Source: Embiotoca jacksoni (taxonomy: Eukaryota > Chordata > Actinopteri > Embiotocidae). From it: a stretch of 64,000 bases of DNA. The stretch is taken from positions 9,231,412 to 9,295,411 of the forward strand of contig JAKOON010000012.1 of NCBI GenBank assembly GCA_022577435.1, read 5' to 3'. The position numbers were made by a program, and so were the translations under genes. Of the stretch, positions 35,201 through 48,800 are shown in pieces (the stretch's first letter is position 1; each line of letters starts with the position of its first letter). Below the pieces are notes generated by a model. That model was not told the DNA's origin. It ran no database searches and saw nothing but the letters and a program-made list of their open reading frames with translations.

Positions 35201-38200
35201 CACAGTTGATAGCAAAACTAGATCATTAGAAGGCTTGATGGTGTCACTCAACTCACACTTTAGCTCTATCTGCTTTTTTTATATAGTCTTTCTGTGTGAT
35301 CATGAGCCCAGCAGCCACATGTAGTGAGATAACACCATAGCTTAGATTAATGTGTAATTTATGCACAACAGTGCAGTACAATGCTTCCCTTCATTTGCTA
35401 CTTTATCTCTATGAGTTTGCTACTAAAAATGCAACATTTTCCTTTTTTTTTGGTCTGATTAAATCTAATTGCGGGCTCTTTTTTTTTGGAGATTTGCTTC
35501 ACATACTGTACAAAGCTGCAGACTACTATAACATTAATTCAAATAAGCACACTCATATGCTCATATCCACTACTCATTCAAAGGCATGCACATATTAAGA
35601 AGCCATCTGTTTCTAGTTGTAAGGCCCCTCAGCGCTGCTCCTCACCCATCCCGAAAAGAAGGGAGCTGTCTCCATGTTCATCCACGAGGGGAGTATTTTT
35701 TATTTTTTGCCGTGTTTGCATGACTGAGGCAGGAGTGTGAGTGTGCAGTCTGACCAGTGGACAAAAGCGAATCCCTGTGGAGAACAAGGAAAACCTAATT
35801 ATTGCATTTCAGTGCAGTAAATTATATTTTATCTCTTTTATTTGTCTCCTTTCTCTTCTGGCAATAAGCCAACCTCTTGTCAGAAAAACAGATGATGGAT
35901 AGGTCGAAATTGGTACAACTAATAACAGAATGGGGCTTTTCAAAGAGGCGCATCATGATGCATTAGGCGGAGGGCTAAGAGTGGATGGCTAAGAGTGGAT
36001 GGCATGTGAAGCGGACCACTCTGAGGTTCACCACTGGTGGGAGACTGCAGCAGTCCTTGTTGAAGTGGACAGGTGTGTAACCTCAGTGACCACAGACTTT
36101 AAACAACTGACTGTGGGCAGCAAGGAAAATTTGGAATAAATCTTGGATTTAGTTTTTTGCATGAACCAACATCCATTTGTTGTCCGCACAGAATTGTTTG
36201 TTTGTATTTTTGCAGGGGTCTATTGTGGTCTAGAGCTGAGGTTTGAGGTGCCTCTGCACAGCCTGTGTTCACCCTCGCTCTGTGTACTTAGATAGAGGAC
36301 AAGAAAGAGCAGACTGAGAAAACTCATACATAAATTGTTCTCTGTATTTATCTGAATGATTTAATTGACACAATTAAATCCTGTTACAGTGGGTAAAATA
36401 AGTATTGAACACGTCACTATTATTCTCAGTAAATATATTTCCAAAGGTGCTATTGACGTGACATTTTCACCAGATGTTGGTAACAACCCGAGTAAGCCAT
36501 ACATAGAAAGAAACCAAAACAAATTAATTCAGAAATTAAGTTACATGTAATAATGTGAAATGACACAGGGAAACAGTATTGAACACGCTTCCTGATATTT
36601 ATTTAAAACTTTGTAACAAAAGCCTTTGTTGGTAATGACAGCTTCAAGACGCCTCCTGTATGGAGAAACCAGTTGTATTCATTGCTCAGGTGTGATTTTG
36701 GCCAATTCTTCCACACAAACAGTCTTCAAATCTTAAAGGTTTCGTGGGCCTCTTCTATGAACTTTGATCTTCAGCTCTTTCCATAGATTTTCAATTGGAT
36801 TCAAGTCAGGTGATTGGCTGGGCCATTCTAGCAGCTTTATTTTCTTTCTTTGAAACCAATTGAGAGTTTCCTTGGCTGTGTGTTTGGGATCATTGTCTTT
36901 CTGAAATGTCCACCATCGTTTCATCTTCATCATCCTGGTAGATGGCAGCAGATTTTTTACCAAGAATGTCTTGGTACATTTTTCCAGTTCATCCTTCCTT
37001 CAATTATGTGAAGTTTTCCAGTACCGTATGCTGAAAAGCAGCCCGACACCATGATGTTCCCACCTCCAAACTTCACTGTTGGTTCTGGTGTTTTTAGGGT
37101 GATATGCAGTGCCATTTGTCCTCCAAACATGGTGTGCGTTATGGCATCCAAAGAGTTCAATTTTGCTCTCATCTGACCAGACTATATTCTCCCACTATTT
37201 CACAGGCTTGTCCAAATGTTGTGCAACAAACTTTAAACGAGCTTCAACATGCTTTTTCTTCAGCAATGGAGTCTTGCGTGGTGAGCGTGCATACAGGCCG
37301 CGGCGGTTAAGTGCATTACTTATTGTTTTCTTTGAAACAATTGTACCTGCTAATTCCAGGTCTTTCTGAAGCTCTCCATGAGTGGTCCTTGGCTCTTGGA
37401 CAACTCTTCTGCTAATTCTTTTCACTCCTCTGTCAGAAATCTTGCGAGGAACACCTGGTCGTGGCCAGTTTATGGTGAAATGATGTTCTTTCCACTTCCT
37501 GATTATGGCCCCATTAGTGCTCACTGGAACATTCAGAAGTTTTGAAATGTGTCTGTAACCAATGCCATCAGTACGTTTTGCAACAATAAGGCTGCAAGGT
37601 CTTGAGAGAGCTCTTTGCTTTTACCCATCATGAGATGTTTCTTGTGTGACACCTTGGTAATGAGACACCTTTTTATAGGCCATCAGTTGGGACTGAACCA
37701 GCTGATATTAATTTGCACTGACAAGAGGCTGGATTGTTTTCTATTTACTGATAGATTTCAGCGTGTTTCAGCGTGTTGACGTACACCACCATATATCATC
37801 TGTCCCTGAAATTTTAGCAGTTTCAGATGGTGTTTAATTCATCATCTCTGTCACATTTGAGACTTGAGTTTGAGGTTATGATATATGGCAGGAAGGATCT
37901 GCGTGTCAGTATTTACTAGAAAAAAAACAAAAAACCCTGACCTTTACCTCAGTACCACACTGGCCTTCAGCCAAATCCTAGTGTGCCATGGAATTCATCT
38001 CACATCCTCCCTCGCATGTCATGCTGGCTCCTTTTCTTTCCCTCAGCTTTGATGTCACTTTCTTTGTAAGCAAACGTCTCTTTCCCCTGCATCTATCAAG
38101 AGAATATGAGAAATGCTTAAGCGAGCCAAAACACCTCACATTTTCTCTGTTTGTCGTTACAGTAACTGTCACTCATCCACTGTTGTATGAAACACAGTTG

Positions 38201-41200
38201 TTATTTCTTCTCTCACCTTGGTTTAAGTAGTGTTGCCACAGCTGGGTAACTCTGAACCATTTACCAGTGCTGGTTTGTTTAAAGGGGGATTTATTGGATT
38301 TTTGTCACATTCATGTGCTGAGATTGATTTCGTTTTTAAGCTGACATCTGCTGGAAAAATTGCATCTGAGTTTAGACGGATGTGACAGTCATTTTTGCAT
38401 AATACGAGTTTGGACACTGGACTCGAAATGTCCCTCATTAAAGTGGTGGAGGTTTGCTGTTTTGGTCTGGTGAGATTAGCACCATTGTGGGAGAATATGT
38501 GACAGCCACTGACAAGGTGTGATCAAAAAGTTATGAGACTGCACCTAAAATAACAAAACTGCACCTGATTACATCTAGCCGGCATTCCCTTCATGTTGTC
38601 CTCTTGTGTATCGCTACACTGCTCCCAGTGCTCTTGCAAAGCGTGGAACGTTCCCTGGAAGTCCTGGTCTGTAAGTGTATTAAGCACCATCTGTGATTCG
38701 CTCTGAATCTCCTGCAAAGTGTCAAAAGGGTGAACAGAGAGAAGTCACCGAATCCAGCAAGTAGGGGTGTTGAAGAGCAACGATTGGGTTGTATCGGGGC
38801 AAGAAACTCACCTGTTTTCAATGCATGTTGTCATGTTGAGGAACCCATAAGCCATCGCGCTGTAGACGAGGCGGAATGTTTTGCCTCAGAACAGAGCTGA
38901 ACTCGGTGTTGACGGTCTGACCCTGAAAGATGAATTCACAGTGCTTCTAAATGTCCAAGAAAAAGCACACCCGGTTGTGCTCCTGGCGTGACGTGTCTTC
39001 TTCGGGCTCGGACAGTGATGTTCTGACCCTCTTGAGACGTGAATGCCACACACACCTCGCCCAGCTCATTGCTTCATTGCCGTAAGCTTTCCGGAGCATT
39101 TCAATGGTCTCTGTTGATGGCTTTCAGACTTTGACACAACATTTTTATGTGCAATATCTGCTTAAGTTTCAGGTCTGAGGTGAAAGGGCAAATGTGCACA
39201 TACCAGTGGTCACAGTAAAGTGTGTAACTTAGTTGCTGATGTTGATCAGGCTTTCTGGACCCTTTCAACAACCAAAGATCTTTACCATCACTGGTGGCTG
39301 TCATGTTGTGTGGAACAGTAGTATCTCCTTCATTCTGCCTTTCCATCTCCCTGTTTTATTATCCTCTCAATCCCTGGGCACACACTGACTTTATGACTAG
39401 ACGATGATGATTATGGAGTCACAGGAACCTGACAGATTTTATGTTTCTGTTTTATCAGGTTAATAGTAGCTATTTTATTTCATTGAGCAAGGCAGATTAA
39501 CAGTGTCCTTTTATTTTTTTATTTTATTTTATTTTTTTTATCTCTCCATGACTCGAGCTGTGCTCGAGCTCTGAACACCTGCAGCTTCCCATGTTTCACT
39601 TTGTGTTGTGGTAACTGGCTGCAGGCCAACAAAAACTTCATGCATATTCATTGTGAGTTATTTGGCTAAGGCAGAAAGTATGTGGCGTTTCGTGGTGATG
39701 TGTTAAGGATTTGAAATCTGTCCACTCATGTTCTGGTTCACAACAGTGTAACCACCCAGACATAGAGGCATGATACGCAGCTGTGGAATGATTAAGGATA
39801 TCGTCGACCATATTTTGATCCACTGTAAATATTAGCCATGCTGTCAGGTATCTGTCTCTCTTTATCATCTTCAAACATGTTCAAGGCCAAGTAACAGCTA
39901 CAGTTGTTATTTTGAGAGCTGATGTAAGCTCAATACAGGCCAGAGGAGGGATAAGTAATATTTATATTGTAGAGCCTTTAATGAAACATAATATCCTTCT
40001 CACTGTGAACCCTACAACAAGTCATTTTCTATTGAGTTTATACTGAACAATGCTGTGAATGGGGGCAGATTTATGAGTTCTGTAAAATGTAAAAAAATAA
40101 TAATCTGGATTTGGATTTGATACAAATATAACGGGTACAAAAAGTTAACATTGAAATATTTTATAGATACAAAATTACACTTCTCTAGAGAATCACAATA
40201 TATGTATGATATGATGATCAAACTCAAAGTAAATAGAATAAGTCAAAACAACATAAGTACCTTCAGTGTTCGTATTTAGGACTGAAATACTCTCACCTCC
40301 ATTCCAGGCGTTGTTGGGTGATTGGAGATCCCAGTTGGAATAAAGAGCTCAAGCACCAGGAGAATCTCCTCTTGCAGCCCACCCATGGCTCTCAAGGGGA
40401 CCACTCGTAGTGGCCTTAGCAGGAGAAGACTGGACAACCTTTGTTACATTCTTCAAAGCAGAAGAAAAGAACCATAGATAGAGGAAAAAAAAAGAGAAAG
40501 GCCCCAATGCCTTGTGTGAATTTGGCCAAAAGCCTACTTTATCGTTTCAGGCATGTAGGGCAGTTGACATGGCTCCATGTGAACTGCAGGTTACAAGAGG
40601 ATTCAAAGTGTCTGCATGTTGCACATGGCGGTGAAGCTTCTTACAAATGCAGGGCACTCATGCAATTATATGAACATGACTCAAAAAAGCTTTTATGACT
40701 TCTAATGGAGAGGGAAGTGAAGGAATTTGCAAGTTGAGTGTTCTTAAATTTTAACAATAGATTGTTAAATTTTGTGGCGGAAACAATCTGTCCTAATTAC
40801 ATTTGAATAAACGGCCTACCCGATCTGCCTCTGTGGTGAGAAAAAAATAATTATTGTCTGCTTTTGCTTTGTCTGCGTTTTAAAAAGGAGTGAAAATCTT
40901 GATTGGTATAAACCATAAGTGATGTTTCCTGACGCTGCGAGGAAAGCGAGCCATGTTTACATCACTATTGTGGTCAAAGCTGTGTAAAGTTAAGTCTCAT
41001 CTTTCAGTGGATATGTCAGACATTGTTGTGATCCATTCAGATGTGTTGTACGGTGGGTTTTCTCAGTGGTCACTGAAGGATCATTGAACACACAAAGCTC
41101 TAAAATGTTTTGCTTAGGCTTCTTGTTTATGAGATAAAAGCCTCAATATAAGCCTTTAATCTCTGTGTTTGGAAATGTAAAAAATGAATCTCTCCCAGTG

Positions 41201-44200
41201 TCTGAACCTCAGAATTTAATGACATCAGTGGCTGTTCTTTCTGCTCGTTTCTTCTTGTTCTGTTATGAATGCCTTTTGTATTAGCGAGATTCAGCACAAA
41301 GCTAAGAGAGACTGTATCGGGTTTCATTTAGAATTTGCTGTTCCCAGACACGCAGATAAAAAACAAGAGGTGAACACAATATGTTAACATCTGTTTGTTA
41401 AACAAAATAGATTGCCGTATCCATTTTTGCATTATGTTATCTTTCTTTTCTTATTTTGGTTTTTATTTTCAGTGGAGAGGCTTAGGGACTAAACAGCACA
41501 CCACTGAAACACAAAGTACCTCAATCAGCAGTTTCCCAACACAGATTCAACAAATGTTACACAAAGGTTTTAGAAAAGAAGCATCACATGATTGTACAGG
41601 TGTTACTGTTGTCACTCCCTTCATCTGTACAAAGGAATGCATAAGAAATGGTACATAAAGAAGTTAAACAAATAAATAATGTGTAGGTCATTATCTGTCA
41701 CCCAATGAAGTAAAACAATGGTGATTGAGCATACAGCCTCTGATTGAAGTCCTCAAATTTACAGTAATAGGAACTCTCCAACTCTATAGCAGTTTGGCAG
41801 AAGAGTGTTCACAAGTTGAAGCTCAATGACAGTAAGAGATGGGCGAGTAATATTATTTAAGGTCAGTGCATTAAGTCAGATGAGCTAATACAAAGGACAA
41901 CAACTAAAGCATGCACCAGTGACATATAAAGGAACATTTGCTGAGTGGTCTCACCACTATTCTTAAATCTACTATACACTGAAAGGTCACTATCAAATCC
42001 AGACTGTCTGCTGACAACCATTAAACATAATGCGGCATCTATAATGTATAATGGTCAGTAGAGGCAATATTAACTGTGCGTAACTCACCCGTTTGTTGAC
42101 ATGAGGACACTCCAGCAGGCCCTGGGAAAAGTGGTAGCCATGCACTACTGATATTTTTAAATCAAAACACAATCAGTGCTTTTAAATTATGCAAAAAGTA
42201 AAGTTATTATTGTAGGCGGTAAGTCACTTTTGTCTCGACAGGCAGGAAGTGCAGAATCCATCTATTCACCACAGTTGACCTGAAGTGGCAAAGATGACAA
42301 GTAACTTTGGTGCGCCTCATGATTTCAATCATCTGAGTTTTAGTTGGACACTATGTGCAAAGAATGCAGTAACTGCACATCTTATGTGTCATCATGAACC
42401 ACATATTAGTCCCAGACTCCCTCCTAACTTTCCATCCCTGCAGCTGAGCAAAGCTTACAGTGGCAGGCAACAGGAGCAGTGTTGGAATCAGAGTCATGGA
42501 AGAAGAAAAGTATGGTTTCTTCTGTTTATCTGTTTTCTGCTCTACAAACATCAGCTCTCTGAAACAGCTGAACTGAGGTTATAATCACTGTTCACCAGTC
42601 ACAGAGCAAAAAGTGTTGCAAAACAGCTGACGCTGCAACACTGGATTTACACACTAAAAGTTTCAGACCAATTTTTCACTTTTATTACAACTAAACAAAC
42701 AAAGTCTCTGTCAATGACTAAAACAAAAAAACAAAAACAAAAAATGTTGCCATGCTTCAAGACTAAAGGGTATTTGGATTTGCCTATTTATGCTTAGTAT
42801 CATTTATTATTTAGTGTCTACACACAAATATATGGTGCATCATTGGTCTAGCCCAAAATTGACAAGCACACACAAAGCTTTCTCGGACTCATCATCAAAA
42901 GTCGACACACGGTCTTCGCTGGTCTCCACACACACCTGCTTCCTGACAAGAGCAGTCTGCGCCGCCTTTTCTACACACAAACACATTGATCTCATTCTGA
43001 TCAGACCAGCACGATTCCAGCCACGAGTGACTAATAAAAACGTTTATGGTGCTTGGCAGCTTTTTACTCCCAATCCCTAATTTACTGCACGTAGGCACAT
43101 TTGAAGCCCTGACATGAAGCCTAGAACAAAACAAAACACGACTAAGTCTGAGGCAGTGTAGATTATATATGTATTACACAAGCGCCGAAACAACTGATTA
43201 GATGATTGACAGAAAAATAATCAGCAAATGTTTTAATAAAGGATTCTTTGAATCATTTTCGAGCAGAAGAAGTGAGCTTTTCATACATTCTCTCGTTCCA
43301 AATATCAGAATTAGCTCCTCGTCTTTGTTTTGTATCACAGTGAACTGAATACCGTCCTGTTTTGTCATCGTCCCTCTAACAAATGTACGTTTTCTGTTTC
43401 GGGGAGCTTTCCTAGACAACGTCCACTACAATTCTTTGTCACACCTGTCTGTCTCACACTGTCGTCTGACGGTATCTTAGCTGTGGCACAGTCAGCTGTT
43501 TTAGGCTGCAGGCATGCCTCCACTACCTAAATTGACACTAAAGAAGACCCCTCCCTCTGCCATGTGTTGTCATCTGAGACCTTTGTGTCTCAGCATTTAG
43601 AGGAAGTGTTTAACCCAAACCTGCCAACCAGCCATGTCTTCCTGTCCAGGCTTGTCCTGAGATAGACACTCATTTGACTTTACTGGAATTAATATAACAA
43701 ATTTGGCATACAATGGTAAGAGTTGTATTAAAAAAATGAAAAGTTTGGGCAGAAGTACATTATGTATTTATTACAATATGTCCAAAAAGGTGTAATTTAA
43801 GCACGGCTTTGAGTAGATAAAGAAAGATGAAGAAATAGTGGAGTGTTCCAGTCATTTGGTTTCATAACAGGGATTTTCTTTTTGTTTTCCTGATGCACTT
43901 TTGTACAAGGAAAGTAAACATGAAAGACTTCTACTATTTCAACTATTTTCAGTGGCTGTCTTGCAAGATGGACACACCACATTGTTCTGATTTCCTTGAC
44001 AAGCTGAGGGTAGATATTCTACTTTTGATAGAAGAGAGTCAGGATCAACTGGGGTTAACCCCGTCTAACCCTCTGGGCCACCTGGAGACCCCCACTACAC
44101 AGCTCACCAGGATTATCCCACACCCTCCTACACATGAGCTGCACACATATTAAGGGTCACAAGGGTCAGTTCTGACTCTGTCTCTCTCTTCCCTTCTCTT

Positions 44201-45828
44201 TACATTTGATGCCTATGCTCTAAGATGCTGATTGTGTAAATGCTAAAGGGTGAAAGGGGATGGTTTGGCAAAGGCCTGTGTGACCTCTGTAGCTTCAGCT
44301 ATGGGAGCTGGCTGCACCCCTTTTTGTTTGGGTTGACGCTCGAGGGAAGCTGCCGCCCCAGAGGTCAGCCGTAGGGGCTCGGCTGACTGACTGGAAGACC
44401 AACCTCCTGTCACCATGAAGTGATTTATGCAGAAAAGACACAATCCCAGCTCCTGTAAGCTACATTGAATACTGAAGCCATAACATCATTTCAGTCCTCC
44501 TGCCCCTGTGGTGTTTAGTAGGGCATAGTTGGAAAGAAAATATTTTAAAGAGACTTTTTGGCATGAGTTGTATTGACTTCCTTCCAAGACATTACCTTTT
44601 GGACATACCATAGATACGTGCTCCCCTCAGAGAGATTCTGTTAGGTAATGGTAATGTTTGACAATTTGTGTCTTTCTTTTTCATTGGCACTTAGGAGAAA
44701 GAGGTTAAGTGGAATTCAGTCTCATGTATTTCTTCCTGTGGAAAGTTCCTGAATAGGAGAAATTATTTTTCATTCCCAGTCTGGGACATTTCACATATGT
44801 CAGGTTTTTCATGGCTTAATTTTGCATTAATCTGCTGCCCCATAGTTTTTGCGCTAAACCACTTTTCGTGCCCCCCATTTCTAAATTGAGAAAGGTGGTT
44901 TTAGAGGGAGAGAAAAAGACATGGAGGAATGTTCCCCTACTAAGACGTCATGTGGTGTATGACTGTGCACACCGCCAGGCCGGGCTTTCCAGGCCCTCGC
45001 AGAGGGACAAGCCTTTCCTGGAAATATCAATTTACCTCTGCATAATAGAAAGGGACAATATATCACAGACATATACATCTAGATGAAACAGAGAGTTAAT
45101 GAGAAACAGGAGCTATTATAGAAGATTTATAGTATGGTGACAAAATGCACTTGATTTGTTTGCCTTTTTGTACCTGATAACATCCTTATTATTCTATCTT
45201 TGGTAACATATCATCAAACCAGCAGCGCCTCATGTGTCTGCTTCTTTACCCACACAACTCACTCTTCTCACGCTGTTGGTCCCTGTTTCTCTCATCTGTA
45301 TCGACTAACTGTAAACCTTGAAGGCATATCGGATAGTACTGTGCTATGCATCTTAGGAGATGGGCCTGCTCATTTTGGTCTGTTCCCCATCAGGCAGTTT
45401 GCCTCAGTAGGGCCTCAGCCTGCCCGTGAGTGGAAATCTTTGGCCCGTGTTATCTTTGGAAAGTGTCGAGTCCACAGAAACCCGGGAGCATGGAGTCCAG
45501 TGTCAGCTAGACGTTCCAGGATCACTATTAGGAAAGATGGAGACATTGTGCTGCATCAGAATGAATTGAAAAAGGCAGTAGAAATTAACACTAGAAATAT
45601 CCAAAGGACCTTCTGTCCATTTGGAAATGTTTCCTTCCTGGTTATGTGGCTGCTCCTGAGAAGAACTGATCACTGTTGCAGTTTATTTATCCTACAGTAA
45701 GGACTACAGCCATGTTTGAGATGAGATGACATGGTTAGCTTTCTCTGATATTGAGAGCTGTAGGGTCCAGTAAGATGGTCCAAGACTGGACATCGCTTTT
45801 AGCTAACACAGCTAGGGTTTTTTTTTTT

Positions 45829-45861
<33 letters not shown>

Positions 45862-48800
45862 GAAGAGGAAGGGGGGGTGGGGTTCATGAAAAAGCTGAGA
45901 GAATGTGGGACAAAGAAGTCCATATGTGTATAAGACTGTAGTGTAACCCAAGCCCTGTAGTGAGGAGGGCCTCATCCACTTAATGCAGGAATCCATCTCA
46001 TTCTGTCTGTCTATATTGCTGTGATTTTTTTTTTCCCCCTTCATAATGACCCCCAAAGAGCCAGCATGGGATTGGATGCCCCCCTCCTATACATTCTGCA
46101 TGTTGTGGCGGGGCATGACAAATTAGCACCCTGCCGAAATGCTGCATTTCTATGGATGTTTGTCTCATCAAACCAGCATGGGCATTTCCTGACTTGGCAA
46201 ACAGAAGGTTCTGGTATAATGGAACATTCACAAGGCTTTCAGGCAGAGACAGTTTCTCATCAGATTCCCTGTTTTCTCTTGAGTGTATTTCATTAGTATG
46301 AAACAATCTCTTACATTCTGAACAGAGATGCCCATCCATCCCATTTGGGACCAAAACACTGCATAATTAAGTAAACCAAATTACACCATATAATACACAT
46401 ACAATGTCTTTATTGTTATATATTCCCTTAACGTAAATGTAAGAGATTAAATGTCTTATCATGGCATATACAACCACAGATACACATCTGTAAATAAATA
46501 CAGCTTCCTTCTGAGGCAAGATAAAAAAAAACCATACAAACCAATAAAACAAATATGCCTCCTTCTCTTTCCATAATCCACATGGGTGAAGCAACAAGTG
46601 TTTTTCTTTTAATTGTGTGGTCAATAAAATTGCCAAAAATAATGAAATATCGTTACACAAGTTAGCTTAGCCCTGTGTGAAGCCTGTTCAAATTACTCAA
46701 TTTGATCGAACCTTGAAGGTATCGTGCTCAGCTAACTTGTTGCATGATGTTTCATTGATTAATGAGAAAAATAGCCTTACATCTATTTGTAGCACCAACC
46801 TTTAATAAGGAAAGGTTTCCTTTTTTCTTGAGGCAATTATTTGAAATGTTAGACTCAAGCAATTAAATGTGACTATTATTGTTATCAACACCAGACCAAG
46901 CACCCTGTGTCACTTGATCTGCATACGTGACTAAAATATGACATCAGCTGTGCTCATAACACAGTAAATACTCTAAGTTAGATAAAGAGTGGCAGTGAAA
47001 GACTGACCTGAATATTAACAGAGGGGCTTTGTTGTTTATTTTGCTTATAAAGAAGAGCTCAGCATCAGTAGGGAAAATTGTTGCTTTGAGATTTAACCAC
47101 ATGCTATGTACCACATACATGTGTCTATTGCAACATACTGTATTTTAATATTGTGGTTTTACATGTGCTTGTGTTTATATTTAGTATTGCCCCCCTCTGT
47201 TTAAACTGCTCAGCTGGTGACTCAGTTAGAGTGTTTGCAATGGTGCCAATTTATTTTTTGATCTAGCCCGCATATATTCTAGGTGTAGACAGGTCTCACT
47301 TTCCTCCTGCATACATACAGCATGCTCCAGTCGTATCAGCTCTCTCCAGCTGATTAGTTTAGTCTCATGCTCTATGTTTAGTGAGTAATTTGACCAATAA
47401 TAGGTCATGGAGAGACGTGCAATCCGAGTATAACTTTACAAACTTTACAACACTTTAAATGGAGCCATCATGAAATCATTGCTTTTTAATTCCATATATT
47501 GTCACATACATATGATCACTTGTAAAAAAATCTCTCTCTCCTGTAGGCCTGGGTATTGTTCAAAGATGTTCGATACAGTTACCAATAATGATTTTATAGA
47601 ATCCATTTTACAAGAAAGAAAATTAATTTACAAGTCTTTTGTTTCCATGCATGTTAAAGGGGGTGACAGGTTTGTGGTCAAAAATGGATGCGTTTCAAAT
47701 AAGTCTTAACTTATCTGGATTTGCCACCCAAGAAGACCCTTTAGGAAACATTGTATTGGCTCACTGACACTGATTTACTCCTAAGGAATCAAAATTTGGT
47801 ACCAAATGACAAGGCACTTTTTCATACTTGATATTATCTAAGCAGTTTGTTCGTGGCCCACTCTTCTTTCATTCTCAGTATTATGTAACATAGCATCAGT
47901 CTCCACTTTTACCTTTGCAAGGAGGCAGTACAGAGTTGCTTACACGGCTGTTCATGCTGCAAGCGGGGTGGTGTTTTCTCAGTATGTGAATGTGCTCTGC
48001 TGCAGTATTCCACCATTAACTTGTGACATAAGGGGAAATCAGGTTGATAGCTTTACGGGATGTCTGAGAATTTTTTTGTCATGCTCAGTAAAGTTCAGAA
48101 AAAAAAAAGAACTGGGGAAAGCAGTGAAGACAACTTAATTTGGCATAATGTCTACATATGGTAATTTGGTTATTGGTCCATGGATTGCTTTAACCCTTGA
48201 TATCACTGGAAGAGAACAACAACAATAACAACAACAACAACAACAATAAAAAAAACAAAAACATATTGATTACCAAAGAACTAGAACCATTTTCAGCCTT
48301 TCTACCAGCTTCAGGTCTCCACGGAATGCCGTAATACAAGTACTGAGCCGTGTGCATGAGGAGATTTGACCGTGAAGGTGTTGGAATTCATCCTGGTGTT
48401 CATGAAACTGCACTTGAATTTGCTTAGCTGTGTGTATGGGGGCTTTGCCCTCTCTTACAAATGAACAATGCATCAAAAGGTGCACCTGGTCCTGTTAAAA
48501 AAAAAAAAAAAAAGCTTCATATTTCTTGGTGGTTACACTGCTATGAACATTAGAGCAAATGCCTGGCATGAGATGTCTACAGATCCACCACGTAGGGGAA
48601 GGGTGAAAACTTCTCACACTATATTACTTTTTCCAGGATTCTTTTGGTGCCAGAATATACGTCATTGCATGTTAATCTTGGACATAGGCCTGGAGTGAGT
48701 GATTTTCAAATGGCAGTACAGCTGTAAATATCATCTATGTGAAGTTGATGACATTTTTTGTTTGGAAACTGCAAATTGTAGACTGCTGTGTATTTTTAAG

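Noticed and set aside
34892..35209. 105-codon open frame rich in Lys and Arg
   Set aside because: No recognisable motif; it starts just after a repeat copy and is best explained by chance.
45200..45700. 166-codon open frame in fhod3 intron 3
   Set aside because: Translation has no domain, signal or family resemblance, no splice support and no codon pattern distinct from neighbouring non-coding DNA.
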